5,979 bases of DNA from Nanobdellota archaeon (GCA_030690755.1 JAUYGA010000185.1:1-5979); one strand, 5' to 3'; counted from the stretch's first letter, positions 1 through 5,381 are shown. Numbers and translations are program-made. The notes: generated by a model from the letters alone, not told the origin.

Positions 1-61
1 GCTTATAAAGGCAGTCAATGAAAAGGATGGAACAATCAGCTTAGAGTTAGGGGAAGAATGA
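1..61 (+). CDS. 3' end of an unidentified protein-coding gene (partial)
   Basis: The frame beginning at base 2 stays open for 19 codons and ends at a TGA at 59-61. The last residues are KAVNEKDGTISLELGEE. It is followed at once by a T-rich tract, as expected at the end of an archaeal transcription unit, which supports a real gene end rather than chance. The visible tail is too short to assign a family; it is acidic and has no membrane segment or recognisable motif. The start lies outside the window. Confidence 0.55.
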   Translation, partial: LIKAVNEKDGTISLELGEE

Positions 62-65
62 AGAG

Positions 66-78
66 TTTTATTTTTTTT
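66..78 (+). terminator. T-tract terminator after the partial first gene
   Basis: TTTTATTTTTTTT starts 4 nt after the stop codon of the partial gene and has no notable hairpin before it. Archaeal RNA polymerase terminates at such U-runs. It lies 34 nt before the next start codon, so the next gene probably has its own promoter in or near this short spacer, although I see no clear TATA box there. Confidence 0.5.
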
Positions 79-99
79 CACTGATTTAATGATTTTAAT

Positions 100-106
100 G
101 GAGGTG
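100..106 (+). promoter_or_regulatory. Strong ribosome binding site for the metallopeptidase-like gene
   Basis: GGAGGTG is fully complementary to the archaeal 16S rRNA 3' end (CACCUCC) and ends 5 nt before the ATG at 112. It fixes the start codon and shows that the organism uses Shine-Dalgarno initiation for at least some genes. Confidence 0.75.
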
Positions 107-111
107 TTTTC

Positions 112-1299
112 ATGGATAAAATAGAAAGATTCGCAAACATTGGCGGGAAAAAAGTCGGCGTTATTCTTATTTTTGATTCATATAAAGAAAGGCAGTTTAA
201 GCAGGATTTTGAGGAATTTAAGGCATATCAGCAGAAGTCGAATCTTGAGGGCGGAAAAGATTTAAAATTCTATAAACAATTAAAAGCTAAAGGGCTGAGA
301 GATTTTAAACCCATTCCTTATGCGCTTTTTAGAGAATACACTGCAAATTTCTTCAGCAAATCATTGTTCAATGCCTTGAAATTCAACCCTCAGTTTATTG
401 TGTCTGATGAGCTGAACATACAAATAAAGTTGATAAAAGTGAAGAACAGAAGTTATTATTTTGAATTTATGGATCAACAATGTGATCCTGAAAATGCCTG
501 TTTCGACGGCGCAGGCATATGGTTTTTGCAGACGATTGTCGCGCCGTTTTTTTATTTTCAGCATATAGATTATAAGATTATTGAGAGATATTTTCTTCAT
601 GAGCTGACGCATTTTACAGATCAGATGAAAAAGTATGTGATGTTTGATGCGAAGTATGCTTCAAAGATAAAGACGTTTTCAAAAAAGAAATCCGCATATT
701 GCCTGAATTATCTGTATAACTCCATATTTAATTTAAGAGAAGAAGGTTTGCCTGATTTTGTGGCAAGAAAAGATTCGCCAAGAATAGACATCAATATGGT
801 TGGCGTGCACTTGTATAATCAGAATCTTGAAAAACTTACAAGATTGACAAAAAAAGCCGATGCCGAGGTTTTTTATGAAAAACAGATTGGCTGGGAAAAT
901 CTGACGCCTTCGAGTGAATATGTCAATGGCAGAGTTATGTGCACTACAATTGCATTATTAATTGCAAAAACAGAGAAAATCCCTTATCAGCTGGTTGCCG
1001 GAAATAAAACATATACCGGCTATGATATCAAGGAATTAGACAACATTCTTTCATCAAATAAGCTAATTTATGTCGTGAACCTCGATAAGAGGGTGATTTA
1101 TGCGGCAATCAAGCTTATAGGGCCGAAACCAGGTTATCGTTTTATAAAAATGTATCAAGATGCGTGCACTGCTCTTGGCATAAGTGAGCGTAATAGAGTA
1201 ATGACTCTAAGAAGGTTGGCAGTTCTTGCAAAACAAGCATCGCAAATTGGGATAAATGAAAGAAAAAGAAGATTAAATAAAGGCGGTTTTGTTGGATAA
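112..1299 (+). CDS. Uncharacterised zinc metallopeptidase-like protein (HELTH motif)
   Basis: This 395-aa protein contains HELTH at residues 163-167, a match to the HExxH zinc-binding and catalytic motif: His163 and His167 would bind zinc and Glu164 would act as base. About 44 residues later comes N-L-R-E-E-G-L-P-D-F (207-216). Its Glu-Gly (Glu211) fits the third zinc ligand of the gluzincin type. A hydrophobic helix-like stretch, YVNGRVMCTTIALLIAK, follows at 270-286. The first 110 residues and the basic C-terminus (about 340-395) match nothing I recognise. There is no signal peptide, so a cytoplasmic location is likely. The ATG is well supported by a strong Shine-Dalgarno sequence, GGAGGTG at 100-106, 5 nt before the start. 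Only 14 nt separate its stop from the downstream RNA methyltransferase, indicating an operon. Peptidase activity is inferred from the motif; the substrate is unknown, and a non-proteolytic relative is possible. Confidence 0.72.
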   Translation: MDKIERFANIGGKKVGVILIFDSYKERQFKQDFEEFKAYQQKSNLEGGKDLKFYKQLKAKGLRDFKPIPYALFREYTANFFSKSLFNALKFNPQFIVSDELNIQIKLIKVKNRSYYFEFMDQQCDPENACFDGAGIWFLQTIVAPFFYFQHIDYKIIERYFLHELTHFTDQMKKYVMFDAKYASKIKTFSKKKSAYCLNYLYNSIFNLREEGLPDFVARKDSPRIDINMVGVHLYNQNLEKLTRLTKKADAEVFYEKQIGWENLTPSSEYVNGRVMCTTIALLIAKTEKIPYQLVAGNKTYTGYDIKELDNILSSNKLIYVVNLDKRVIYAAIKLIGPKPGYRFIKMYQDACTALGISERNRVMTLRRLAVLAKQASQIGINERKRRLNKGGFVG

Positions 1300-1313
1300 T
1301 AATTGGAGATTAA

Positions 1314-2219
1314 ATGGTTAATGAAAAATTAATTCAGAGATATAAGGATCTTTTTGGTGATGGTTGGAAAATAATCCAAAAGATGGAGCTTCGGCAGTCC
1401 ATTAGGGTTAATACTCTTAAGATGGCAGATGATAAACAGTTGATTAGTCGGCTTGAGAAAGAGGGCGCAAAGTTTTCAAAAGTTCCTTTCTTGCCTCATG
1501 GTTATTATGTTGACAGTTCGAGATTTTCTTTAGGCGCTGCTCCAGAATATTTGTTTGGCTATTATTATATTCAAGAAGCGGCTTCGCAATTGCCTGCCTT
1601 AATTTTGAATCCTGATAAAAAAGACATTGTTCTTGATATGGCTGCTGCTCCTGGCGGTAAATTGACGCAGCTTGCAGAGCTTATGGAAAACCAGGGAGTC
1701 CTTATTGGCTTGGAAAAGATGAAACACAGAATCCCTTCCTTGCGAAACAGCATTGAGCGTCTTGGCGTATCAAACTCTGTAATATATAATTTGGATGCAT
1801 TGGATGTTTCCAGTCTTGGACTGAAATTTGACAAGATTTTATTGGATGCTCCTTGCTCAGGAAATTTCTTGGTTGACAATACTTGGTTTGATAAGCGGAC
1901 TGTTGAGCAGTTCAAAGATAGATCAGAACTTCAAAAGAGTCTTCTTAAGGCCGCAAGCTCTGTCCTTAAAGAGGGCGGAACACTTGTTTATTCTACATGT
2001 TCTATGGAGCCTGAAGAGAACGAATTTGTTGTTGATTGGGTTATCGAAAATCTTGACCTTAAGATTGAAAAAATAAACCCGGAAAAAATAGATATTGGCG
2101 AGAGCGCTTCTGCAAACATCAATGGAAAATCTTTAAATAAGGATGTTTCCTGCTGTTTGAGGATTTGGCCGCATAAGACAAAGACGCAGCCATTTTTCAT
2201 AGCTAAGTTCAGAAAATGA
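1314..2219 (+). CDS. RNA (cytosine-5)-methyltransferase, NOL1/NOP2/Sun family
   Basis: This 301-aa S-adenosylmethionine-dependent enzyme should methylate C5 of cytosine in tRNA or rRNA. The family signatures are in order: RVNTLK (31-36) and YYIQEAASQLPA (84-95) in the N-terminal part; SAM-binding DMAAAPGGK (108-116); motif IV DAPCSG (178-183) with Cys181, which assists release; and motif VI YSTCSMEPEENE (226-237) with Cys229, the likely catalytic nucleophile. The C-terminal RIWPH (283-287) and FFIAKF (294-299) are also typical. The length fits the compact archaeal members such as the aTrm4-type tRNA m5C enzymes, but which RNA position is modified cannot be read from the sequence. No PUA domain is visible. 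A GGAG at 1305-1308, 5 nt before the ATG, supports the start. It is the second gene of an operon with the upstream metallopeptidase-like gene. Confidence 0.95.
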   Translation: MVNEKLIQRYKDLFGDGWKIIQKMELRQSIRVNTLKMADDKQLISRLEKEGAKFSKVPFLPHGYYVDSSRFSLGAAPEYLFGYYYIQEAASQLPALILNPDKKDIVLDMAAAPGGKLTQLAELMENQGVLIGLEKMKHRIPSLRNSIERLGVSNSVIYNLDALDVSSLGLKFDKILLDAPCSGNFLVDNTWFDKRTVEQFKDRSELQKSLLKAASSVLKEGGTLVYSTCSMEPEENEFVVDWVIENLDLKIEKINPEKIDIGESASANINGKSLNKDVSCCLRIWPHKTKTQPFFIAKFRK

Positions 2220-2230
2220 TTTTTTTTATT
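2220..2230 (+). terminator. T8 terminator after the methyltransferase
   Basis: A run of eight T (2220-2227), then ATT, begins immediately after the methyltransferase TGA. It is a good archaeal U-tract terminator and separates the two-gene operon from the coiled-coil gene, which has its own TATA-like element downstream. Confidence 0.55.
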
Positions 2231-2239
2231 GATTTAGGT

Positions 2240-2249
2240 TTTATATATT
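2240..2249 (+). promoter_or_regulatory. TATA-box-like element for the coiled-coil gene
   Basis: TTTATATATT, centred near 2245, matches the archaeal TATA consensus. Transcription would start about 25 nt downstream, near 2270, only a few bases before the preferred ATG at 2277. That leaves little room for the GGGGTG at 2265-2270 to serve as a Shine-Dalgarno sequence on the transcript, so either start-site choice is imprecise or the message is nearly leaderless. Confidence 0.45.
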
Positions 2250-2276
2250 TTAGAAAAAAATCAAGGGGTGTTTTTT

Positions 2277-2861
2277 ATGTTTGGCGGATTGAACAAAGAA
2301 GAAAAAGAATTTTTGAGTGATTTAAGCAAAAGGATGGAGAGTATTTCAAAAAGATTGGAAGCTCAGGATTCATCTCTGAAAGAGTCATTTTCTAACTTAA
2401 AAAAAGATCTTGATGAGATCAGAATAGAATCAGATTTCATCCATGAGTACAAAAAGGAGCTCGAGAACATTAAATCATCGAGAAAGGATTTTGAGGAGTC
2501 TGTCGAAAAGTTTTCTATTATGCAGATGAAACTCTACAATAAAATTGTTGACAATATAAAAGAGGATATAAACAAATCATTGATTCCAGAGGTCAAGAAA
2601 CTCCAGCTGATAAGCGTCGATATAAAACGTTATGAAGAGCTTAAAGAAAAAATTGCAAGTTTTGAAAAAGATATTGCTATGCTAAAAGCCAACTTGGACA
2701 AGGTAAATACTATAGCATCAGGGATTAAGAAAGAGGATTTTGAATTGACAAAATTTGCCAATAAGATTTTTGAGGCTGACAAAGAAAAAATCAGATTGAT
2801 GAAAGATAACGAGGCCCTTCAGAAACTCATTTCAATAGAACGCAGGAGAAGTAAGAATTGA
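2277..2861 (+). CDS. Predicted coiled-coil protein of unknown function
   Basis: A 194-residue protein, rich in Lys and Glu, that reads as almost continuous alpha-helix with heptad-like spacing of Leu, Ile, Phe and Met (for example SKRMESISKRLE and KEKIASFEKDIAMLKANLDK). There are no Cys residues, no membrane segment, no signal peptide and no catalytic motif. The ends are distinctive: MFGGLNKEEKEF at the start and a basic LISIERRRSKN at the end. I do not recognise the family; a structural, scaffold or chromosome-associated role is possible but unproven. The ATG at 2277 is preferred over an in-frame GTG at 2268, because that GTG is part of the GGGGTG that could act as ribosome binding site for the ATG, and because MFGG is a natural N-terminus. 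The gene appears to be transcribed on its own, between a T-tract and the next TATA box. Confidence 0.8.
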   Translation: MFGGLNKEEKEFLSDLSKRMESISKRLEAQDSSLKESFSNLKKDLDEIRIESDFIHEYKKELENIKSSRKDFEESVEKFSIMQMKLYNKIVDNIKEDINKSLIPEVKKLQLISVDIKRYEELKEKIASFEKDIAMLKANLDKVNTIASGIKKEDFELTKFANKIFEADKEKIRLMKDNEALQKLISIERRRSKN

Positions 2862-2887
2862 ATAATCCATTTATTAATCCCATAAGA

Positions 2888-2896
2888 TTAAATATT
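2888..2896 (+). promoter_or_regulatory. TATA box positioned for a leaderless transcript
   Basis: TTAAATATT is centred at 2892, 25 nt before the A of the ATG at 2917. In archaea transcription starts about 25 nt downstream of the TATA centre, so the predicted first transcribed base is at or next to the start codon. No Shine-Dalgarno-like sequence lies between, which agrees with leaderless translation. Confidence 0.55.
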
Positions 2897-2916
2897 TGTT
2901 CAAATTAACTCTTGTA

Positions 2917-3108
2917 ATGGCCAATCCAGAATACTTTTTATGCGCTTCATGCAATAATTACTTTAAAGCAGAAGATGCAATTGTGGACTTTCAGGGACAT
3001 AAAATTAAGGGTTGTCCTTATTGTAAAAAGTTAGACTTTCTAAAGCCTGTTTTTAGAGCAGATTATCTGCAAGGCCTTGCAACAAAAAAGTTTACAATGG
3101 GAAAATAG
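2917..3108 (+). CDS. Small zinc-ribbon protein (63 aa)
   Basis: This 63-residue protein has two Cys pairs, C-A-S-C (Cys9 and Cys12) and C-P-Y-C (Cys33 and Cys36), separated by 20 residues. That is the layout of a four-cysteine zinc ribbon. The C-terminal tail, KPVFRADYLQGLATKKF, is basic and could contact nucleic acid or a partner. Such small archaeal zinc ribbons often work in transcription, translation or RNA processing, but this one has no family I can name. The ATG at 2917 is chosen over an upstream in-frame TTG at 2896: the TTG overlaps the TATA box and adds only MFKLTLV before the ATG, while the ATG sits at the predicted transcription start. There is no Shine-Dalgarno sequence. It lies 55 nt after the coiled-coil gene but seems separately transcribed. 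Confidence 0.75.
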   Translation: MANPEYFLCASCNNYFKAEDAIVDFQGHKIKGCPYCKKLDFLKPVFRADYLQGLATKKFTMGK

Positions 3109-3245
3109 GTTCAGATGATTATTCTATGATTATCAAAATTTCATGGAGTATACTGAGAATGCAGGGTTTTATGTTCAAAAATTATTTGATTAAGATCCCT
3201 ACTTTATTAAAATTATCTACTCAGAAATAGTAAAATTTAGAAACA

Positions 3246-3254
3246 TTTAAAAAT
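3246..3254 (+). promoter_or_regulatory. TATA box for the 306-aa hypothetical gene
   Basis: TTTAAAAAT preceded by GAAACA resembles an archaeal TATA box with an A-rich TFB-recognition element. The predicted start is near 3275, giving a leader of about 50 nt before the ATG at 3325. The preceding spacer from 3109 contains no gene I would support. Confidence 0.45.
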
Positions 3255-3324
3255 AAGAGTCACTTATGTAGGCGCATTGGCAGTTATTTATGTTGCATAT
3301 TATTGTTTTTTTTTAAGGGGGCAA

Positions 3325-4245
3325 ATGGTTGATAAGAATCCGATTGAGAGGAAACTTCTTGATAAGAAGCTAGATGACGCTAAGCGCCAAGTGCAAGATC
3401 CAAGATATCCATACAGAGTAGATGGTATGCTCTGTTTTTACATGACCGCGCTTAACAATATGCCTGTTAAAGATATTTCGAGATGGATGGATCATAGGAT
3501 TCAAAATTATGACCCTGAGAAATTTGAGCTGGATTGCTTTGGTTTTTATTTAGGTTCTAACAGAGGTCGTGACACATATTATGCCCAGCCAGACGAAAAA
3601 ATAAGGGAAGCATATAGAAAAGGAAATCATACATTTAAGAAAAGATATGCTAGCGCTCTTAAAGGGATGCTAGAAGAACGGATAATCATAGAAAATCCTG
3701 CCCAGATGAAACCCGATGACCTGACTTACACTCACTGGTTATTGAATTTTTCTTTCGGAGTTAACAATGCAGATATAGGCAATTTGGTTTTGGATTTTGC
3801 CAATAAGGATTATAATCTTGATTTTCCTATAAAAGACATACCTTTTGGGTGGAATGTTTCAGAGGCTTTTGGCGGGCCAAGAGGCAATATCTACGTTGAT
3901 GCAGTTACCTCTCTGTGTTTGAATAAGAACTTTGTTCGAGATGAAGCTTTTTGGGATGCTTTTGTAGATAATAAACGATTGCTTGAGTATGCGTGCACTC
4001 CCAAGTCATTACCACTGGAAACTAATTTAACAAGAGTGATAAAATTTGCTGACAACTATCTGGATAGTGCATATTCTGGAAATCTTATGCATATTTTTAT
4101 TAATTATTTTACGAGACAGAATAATTTATCTTTAGTTGAGAAGGAGAATCATATTTCTGATTTGATTGGGAAATATCCTTTAAGTAAAGACACAATACCT
4201 AAGATAAGAGAAGCTGTTGAAATAGTAAAGACCCATCACCTATGA
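3325..4245 (+). CDS. Hypothetical protein, no recognised family (306 aa)
   Basis: I do not recognise this protein. From the ATG at 3325 it has 306 residues, rich in Asn, Asp, Tyr, Phe and Trp, with no membrane segment, no zinc-type Cys clusters and no nucleotide-binding loop. Regions that stand out are DPRYPYRVDGMLCFYMTAL near the N-terminus, SRWMDHRIQNYDPEKF, THWLLNFSFGVNNADIGNLV in the middle, FGGPRGNIYVDA, and a helical C-terminal third. It is probably a soluble, mainly helical protein. The reading frame extends upstream to a TTG at 3277, adding a 16-residue hydrophobic leader (MAVIYVAYYCFFLRGQ). I prefer the ATG because it has GGGGG at 3317-3321, although the 3-nt spacing is tight, and because the TTG sits at the predicted transcription start. 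If the TTG were used, the leader would be a short membrane anchor. It stands alone, convergent with the 5S gene. Confidence 0.7.
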   Translation: MVDKNPIERKLLDKKLDDAKRQVQDPRYPYRVDGMLCFYMTALNNMPVKDISRWMDHRIQNYDPEKFELDCFGFYLGSNRGRDTYYAQPDEKIREAYRKGNHTFKKRYASALKGMLEERIIIENPAQMKPDDLTYTHWLLNFSFGVNNADIGNLVLDFANKDYNLDFPIKDIPFGWNVSEAFGGPRGNIYVDAVTSLCLNKNFVRDEAFWDAFVDNKRLLEYACTPKSLPLETNLTRVIKFADNYLDSAYSGNLMHIFINYFTRQNNLSLVEKENHISDLIGKYPLSKDTIPKIREAVEIVKTHHL

Positions 4246-4385
4246 TAAAATGAGCTGTTGAAGCAGTTAAAATCACGGAATAAATTTCTGTTATTGTTTC
4301 TTTTACTTGAGTGCTTTATTCAGAATCTGTTATTTTATAAAATAAAAGAAAAATTAGAATTGTGTATCATTCGTAAATAAAAAAA
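4246..4385. other. Convergent intergenic spacer with AT palindrome
   Basis: This spacer lies between the 3' ends of the plus-strand hypothetical gene and the minus-strand 5S rRNA gene. It contains a T-rich stretch on the plus strand (about 4287-4309) and a perfect 16-bp palindrome at 4330-4345 (TTATTTTATAAAATAA). The minus-strand terminator of the 5S gene is at its right edge. The palindrome may be a shared transcription end or simply AT-rich spacer. No open reading frame or tRNA is visible. Confidence 0.5.
4378..4385 (-). terminator. T-tract terminator of the 5S rRNA gene
   Basis: On the minus strand a run of seven T, then ATTTACG, directly follows the CC tail of the 5S gene. A U-run without a separate hairpin is the usual archaeal stable-RNA terminator, and the position sets the 3' end of the 5S transcript. 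Confidence 0.65.
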
Positions 4386-4500
4386 GGTGGAACAGCGATC
4401 TTAGTTTCCCCCGCAATGGAGTACACCTAAAAACGTGGGCTTGTTTGACTTCCATGTTCGAAATGGGTATGGGTAGTGCCAAGCCACTATGGCCGTTCCA
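4386..4500 (-). rRNA. 5S ribosomal RNA
   Basis: The minus strand reads TGGAACGGCCATAGTGGCTT at its 5' end and ends CGCTGTTCCACC. TGGAAC (4500-4495) pairs with GTTCCA (4393-4388) to form helix I. Conserved 5S elements lie between them: GGCCATAGTGGC, CCCATTTCGAACATGGAAGT for the loop B/C region, and GGTGTACTCCATTGCGGGGG with GGGGAAAC for helices IV and V. At about 115 nt it is slightly shorter than typical 5S RNAs (about 120). It is a free-standing gene: no 16S, 23S or tRNA lies beside it in this window. It has its own TATA box 25 nt upstream and a T-tract downstream. It lies 32 nt after the stop of the nucleotidyltransferase gene on the same strand, so read-through from that gene is possible. 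Confidence 0.95.
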
Positions 4501-4520
4501 TAGAGAGAAAATACCAGTTT

Positions 4521-4529
4521 ATTTATAAA
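4521..4529 (-). promoter_or_regulatory. TATA box of the 5S rRNA gene
   Basis: On the minus strand the sequence AAAGATTTATAAATAAAC contains TTTATAAAT, centred near 4525. This is 25 nt from the 5' end of the 5S RNA at 4500, the textbook archaeal distance. The box sits only a few bases after the TAA (4535-4533) of the upstream nucleotidyltransferase gene. Confidence 0.7.
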
Positions 4530-4532
4530 TCT

Positions 4533-5321
4533 TTATGTCAAATCCTTTTTAGAGTGCACATGTTTTTCATGCTCTGCGCTGATCCTGCCGGCTAGCAGGC
4601 CGTTTTCTGCCAGTTTTGGAAAGACATCTTCTTCAAGACTTTTTCCAAGGTAATCAAATATCTGCGGTTCTGCAGCAAATAATGGAGAAAAAACAATGTA
4701 CATCTCGCTCTTTTTTGGCTTCTGAACAAATTTCAGGATTTTGTTTCCTTCAAGGATTACATTTCCTTTTGTGCTGGGTTTTGCGCTTGTTGTCAGCATC
4801 AGCGTGGCAACCTTTTTACTGACTAGTTGCTCGTGCCAAATAGCTTCTATGTCGATATTATCGAACAAAATATCGCCATAAGCGACAAAAAAGAGCGTAT
4901 TTATCTTCCCTTTTAATAATCTAAGAGAATCAGCAGTCCCTTTAGCATTTTTTTCTTCAATATATTCTATTTTTATTGCATATGAGCTTCCATCTCTTAA
5001 TATCTCAAAGATGGCTGTTAAAACATCTTTTCTGGCTATTATGAAGATTTTTCTAAAGCCATTATCCCTCAACTTTCTTATAGCTCTCTCGATAACACTT
5101 TTTCCGCTAACCATAGCAGTAGGCCGGTATTCTGTTTTTGAGATTTTTAGTTCGTCAGCTGATCCTCCGCATAGTATTGCTGCAATCTTATTTTCGCCAA
5201 GCGCTTCTTTGACCAGATGTTCTATCGCTTGAGACCTGTTTCTTATGAAAAGGTTATCTACTACAGAATCAATGTCTTTCAGAACGCTTTCTTCAATTGT
5301 TATGCTTATTTTATCTTTCAT
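4533..5321 (-). CDS. Ribbon-helix-helix domain fused to a sugar-phosphate nucleotidyltransferase-like domain
   Basis: This 262-aa protein joins two domains. Residues 1-43 form a CopG/Arc-type ribbon-helix-helix DNA-binding domain: strand ISITIE (5-10), helix about 11-23, then the diagnostic RNRSQAIEHLVKEAL (27-41). Residues 46-262 resemble the GT-A nucleotidyltransferases of the GalU/RmlA/mannose-1-phosphate guanylyltransferase group: AAILCGG (47-53), GKSVIERAIRKL (73-84), GTADSL (128-133), a metal-binding-type YGD (148-150), QKP (200-202) in place of the usual EKP, and a C-terminal SKKDL in place of the usual TPEDL. The N-terminal signature is degenerate: the GTR after GG is missing, and Arg66 stands where the PK lysine is expected. 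The ATG is right because the RHH strand begins directly after it; no clear ribosome binding site is visible. The gene is divergent from a UDP-glucose dehydrogenase, and three direct repeats lie upstream. I infer a sugar-nucleotide-linked regulator or a regulated uridylyltransferase; which one is uncertain. Confidence 0.88.
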   Translation of the reverse strand: MKDKISITIEESVLKDIDSVVDNLFIRNRSQAIEHLVKEALGENKIAAILCGGSADELKISKTEYRPTAMVSGKSVIERAIRKLRDNGFRKIFIIARKDVLTAIFEILRDGSSYAIKIEYIEEKNAKGTADSLRLLKGKINTLFFVAYGDILFDNIDIEAIWHEQLVSKKVATLMLTTSAKPSTKGNVILEGNKILKFVQKPKKSEMYIVFSPLFAAEPQIFDYLGKSLEEDVFPKLAENGLLAGRISAEHEKHVHSKKDLT

Positions 5322-5352
5322 CTTTCTTCAATTTTTCCTTTAATTTTCAAAA

Positions 5353-5381
5353 GTAAGATAAGGTAGGATAAAGGTAAGATA
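5353..5381. repeat. Three helically phased GTARGATA direct repeats; candidate operator
   Basis: GTAAGATA (5353-5360), GTAGGATA (5363-5370) and GTAAGATA (5374-5381) are spaced 10 and 11 bp apart, one helical turn each, so they face the same side of the DNA. They lie in the spacer between the RHH-nucleotidyltransferase and UDP-glucose dehydrogenase genes. They cover the interval from the predicted minus-strand TATA box to its start site. Tandem, helically phased short sites are typical targets of ribbon-helix-helix proteins, so autoregulation by the adjacent gene is a reasonable inference. Confidence 0.55.

Noticed and set aside
1571..1915. A 114-codon minus-strand open frame antisense to the methyltransferase.
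   Set aside because: It lies entirely across the SAM-binding and catalytic motifs of a convincing methyltransferase gene and has no family features of its own.
3126..3230. A 34-codon plus-strand open frame starting with ATG in the spacer between the zinc ribbon and the hypothetical gene.
   Set aside because: No ribosome binding site, no TATA box at a suitable distance, low-complexity composition (Ile, Leu, Lys) and nothing recognisable; chance frames this long are common in AT-rich DNA.
1160..4000. The string GCGTGCACT appears in both the metallopeptidase-like gene (about 1163) and the hypothetical gene (about 3990), with a related GCGTGCACT near 804.
   Set aside because: Each copy falls in ordinary coding sequence in different contexts with no shared flanks, so it looks like codon-level coincidence rather than a repeat element.
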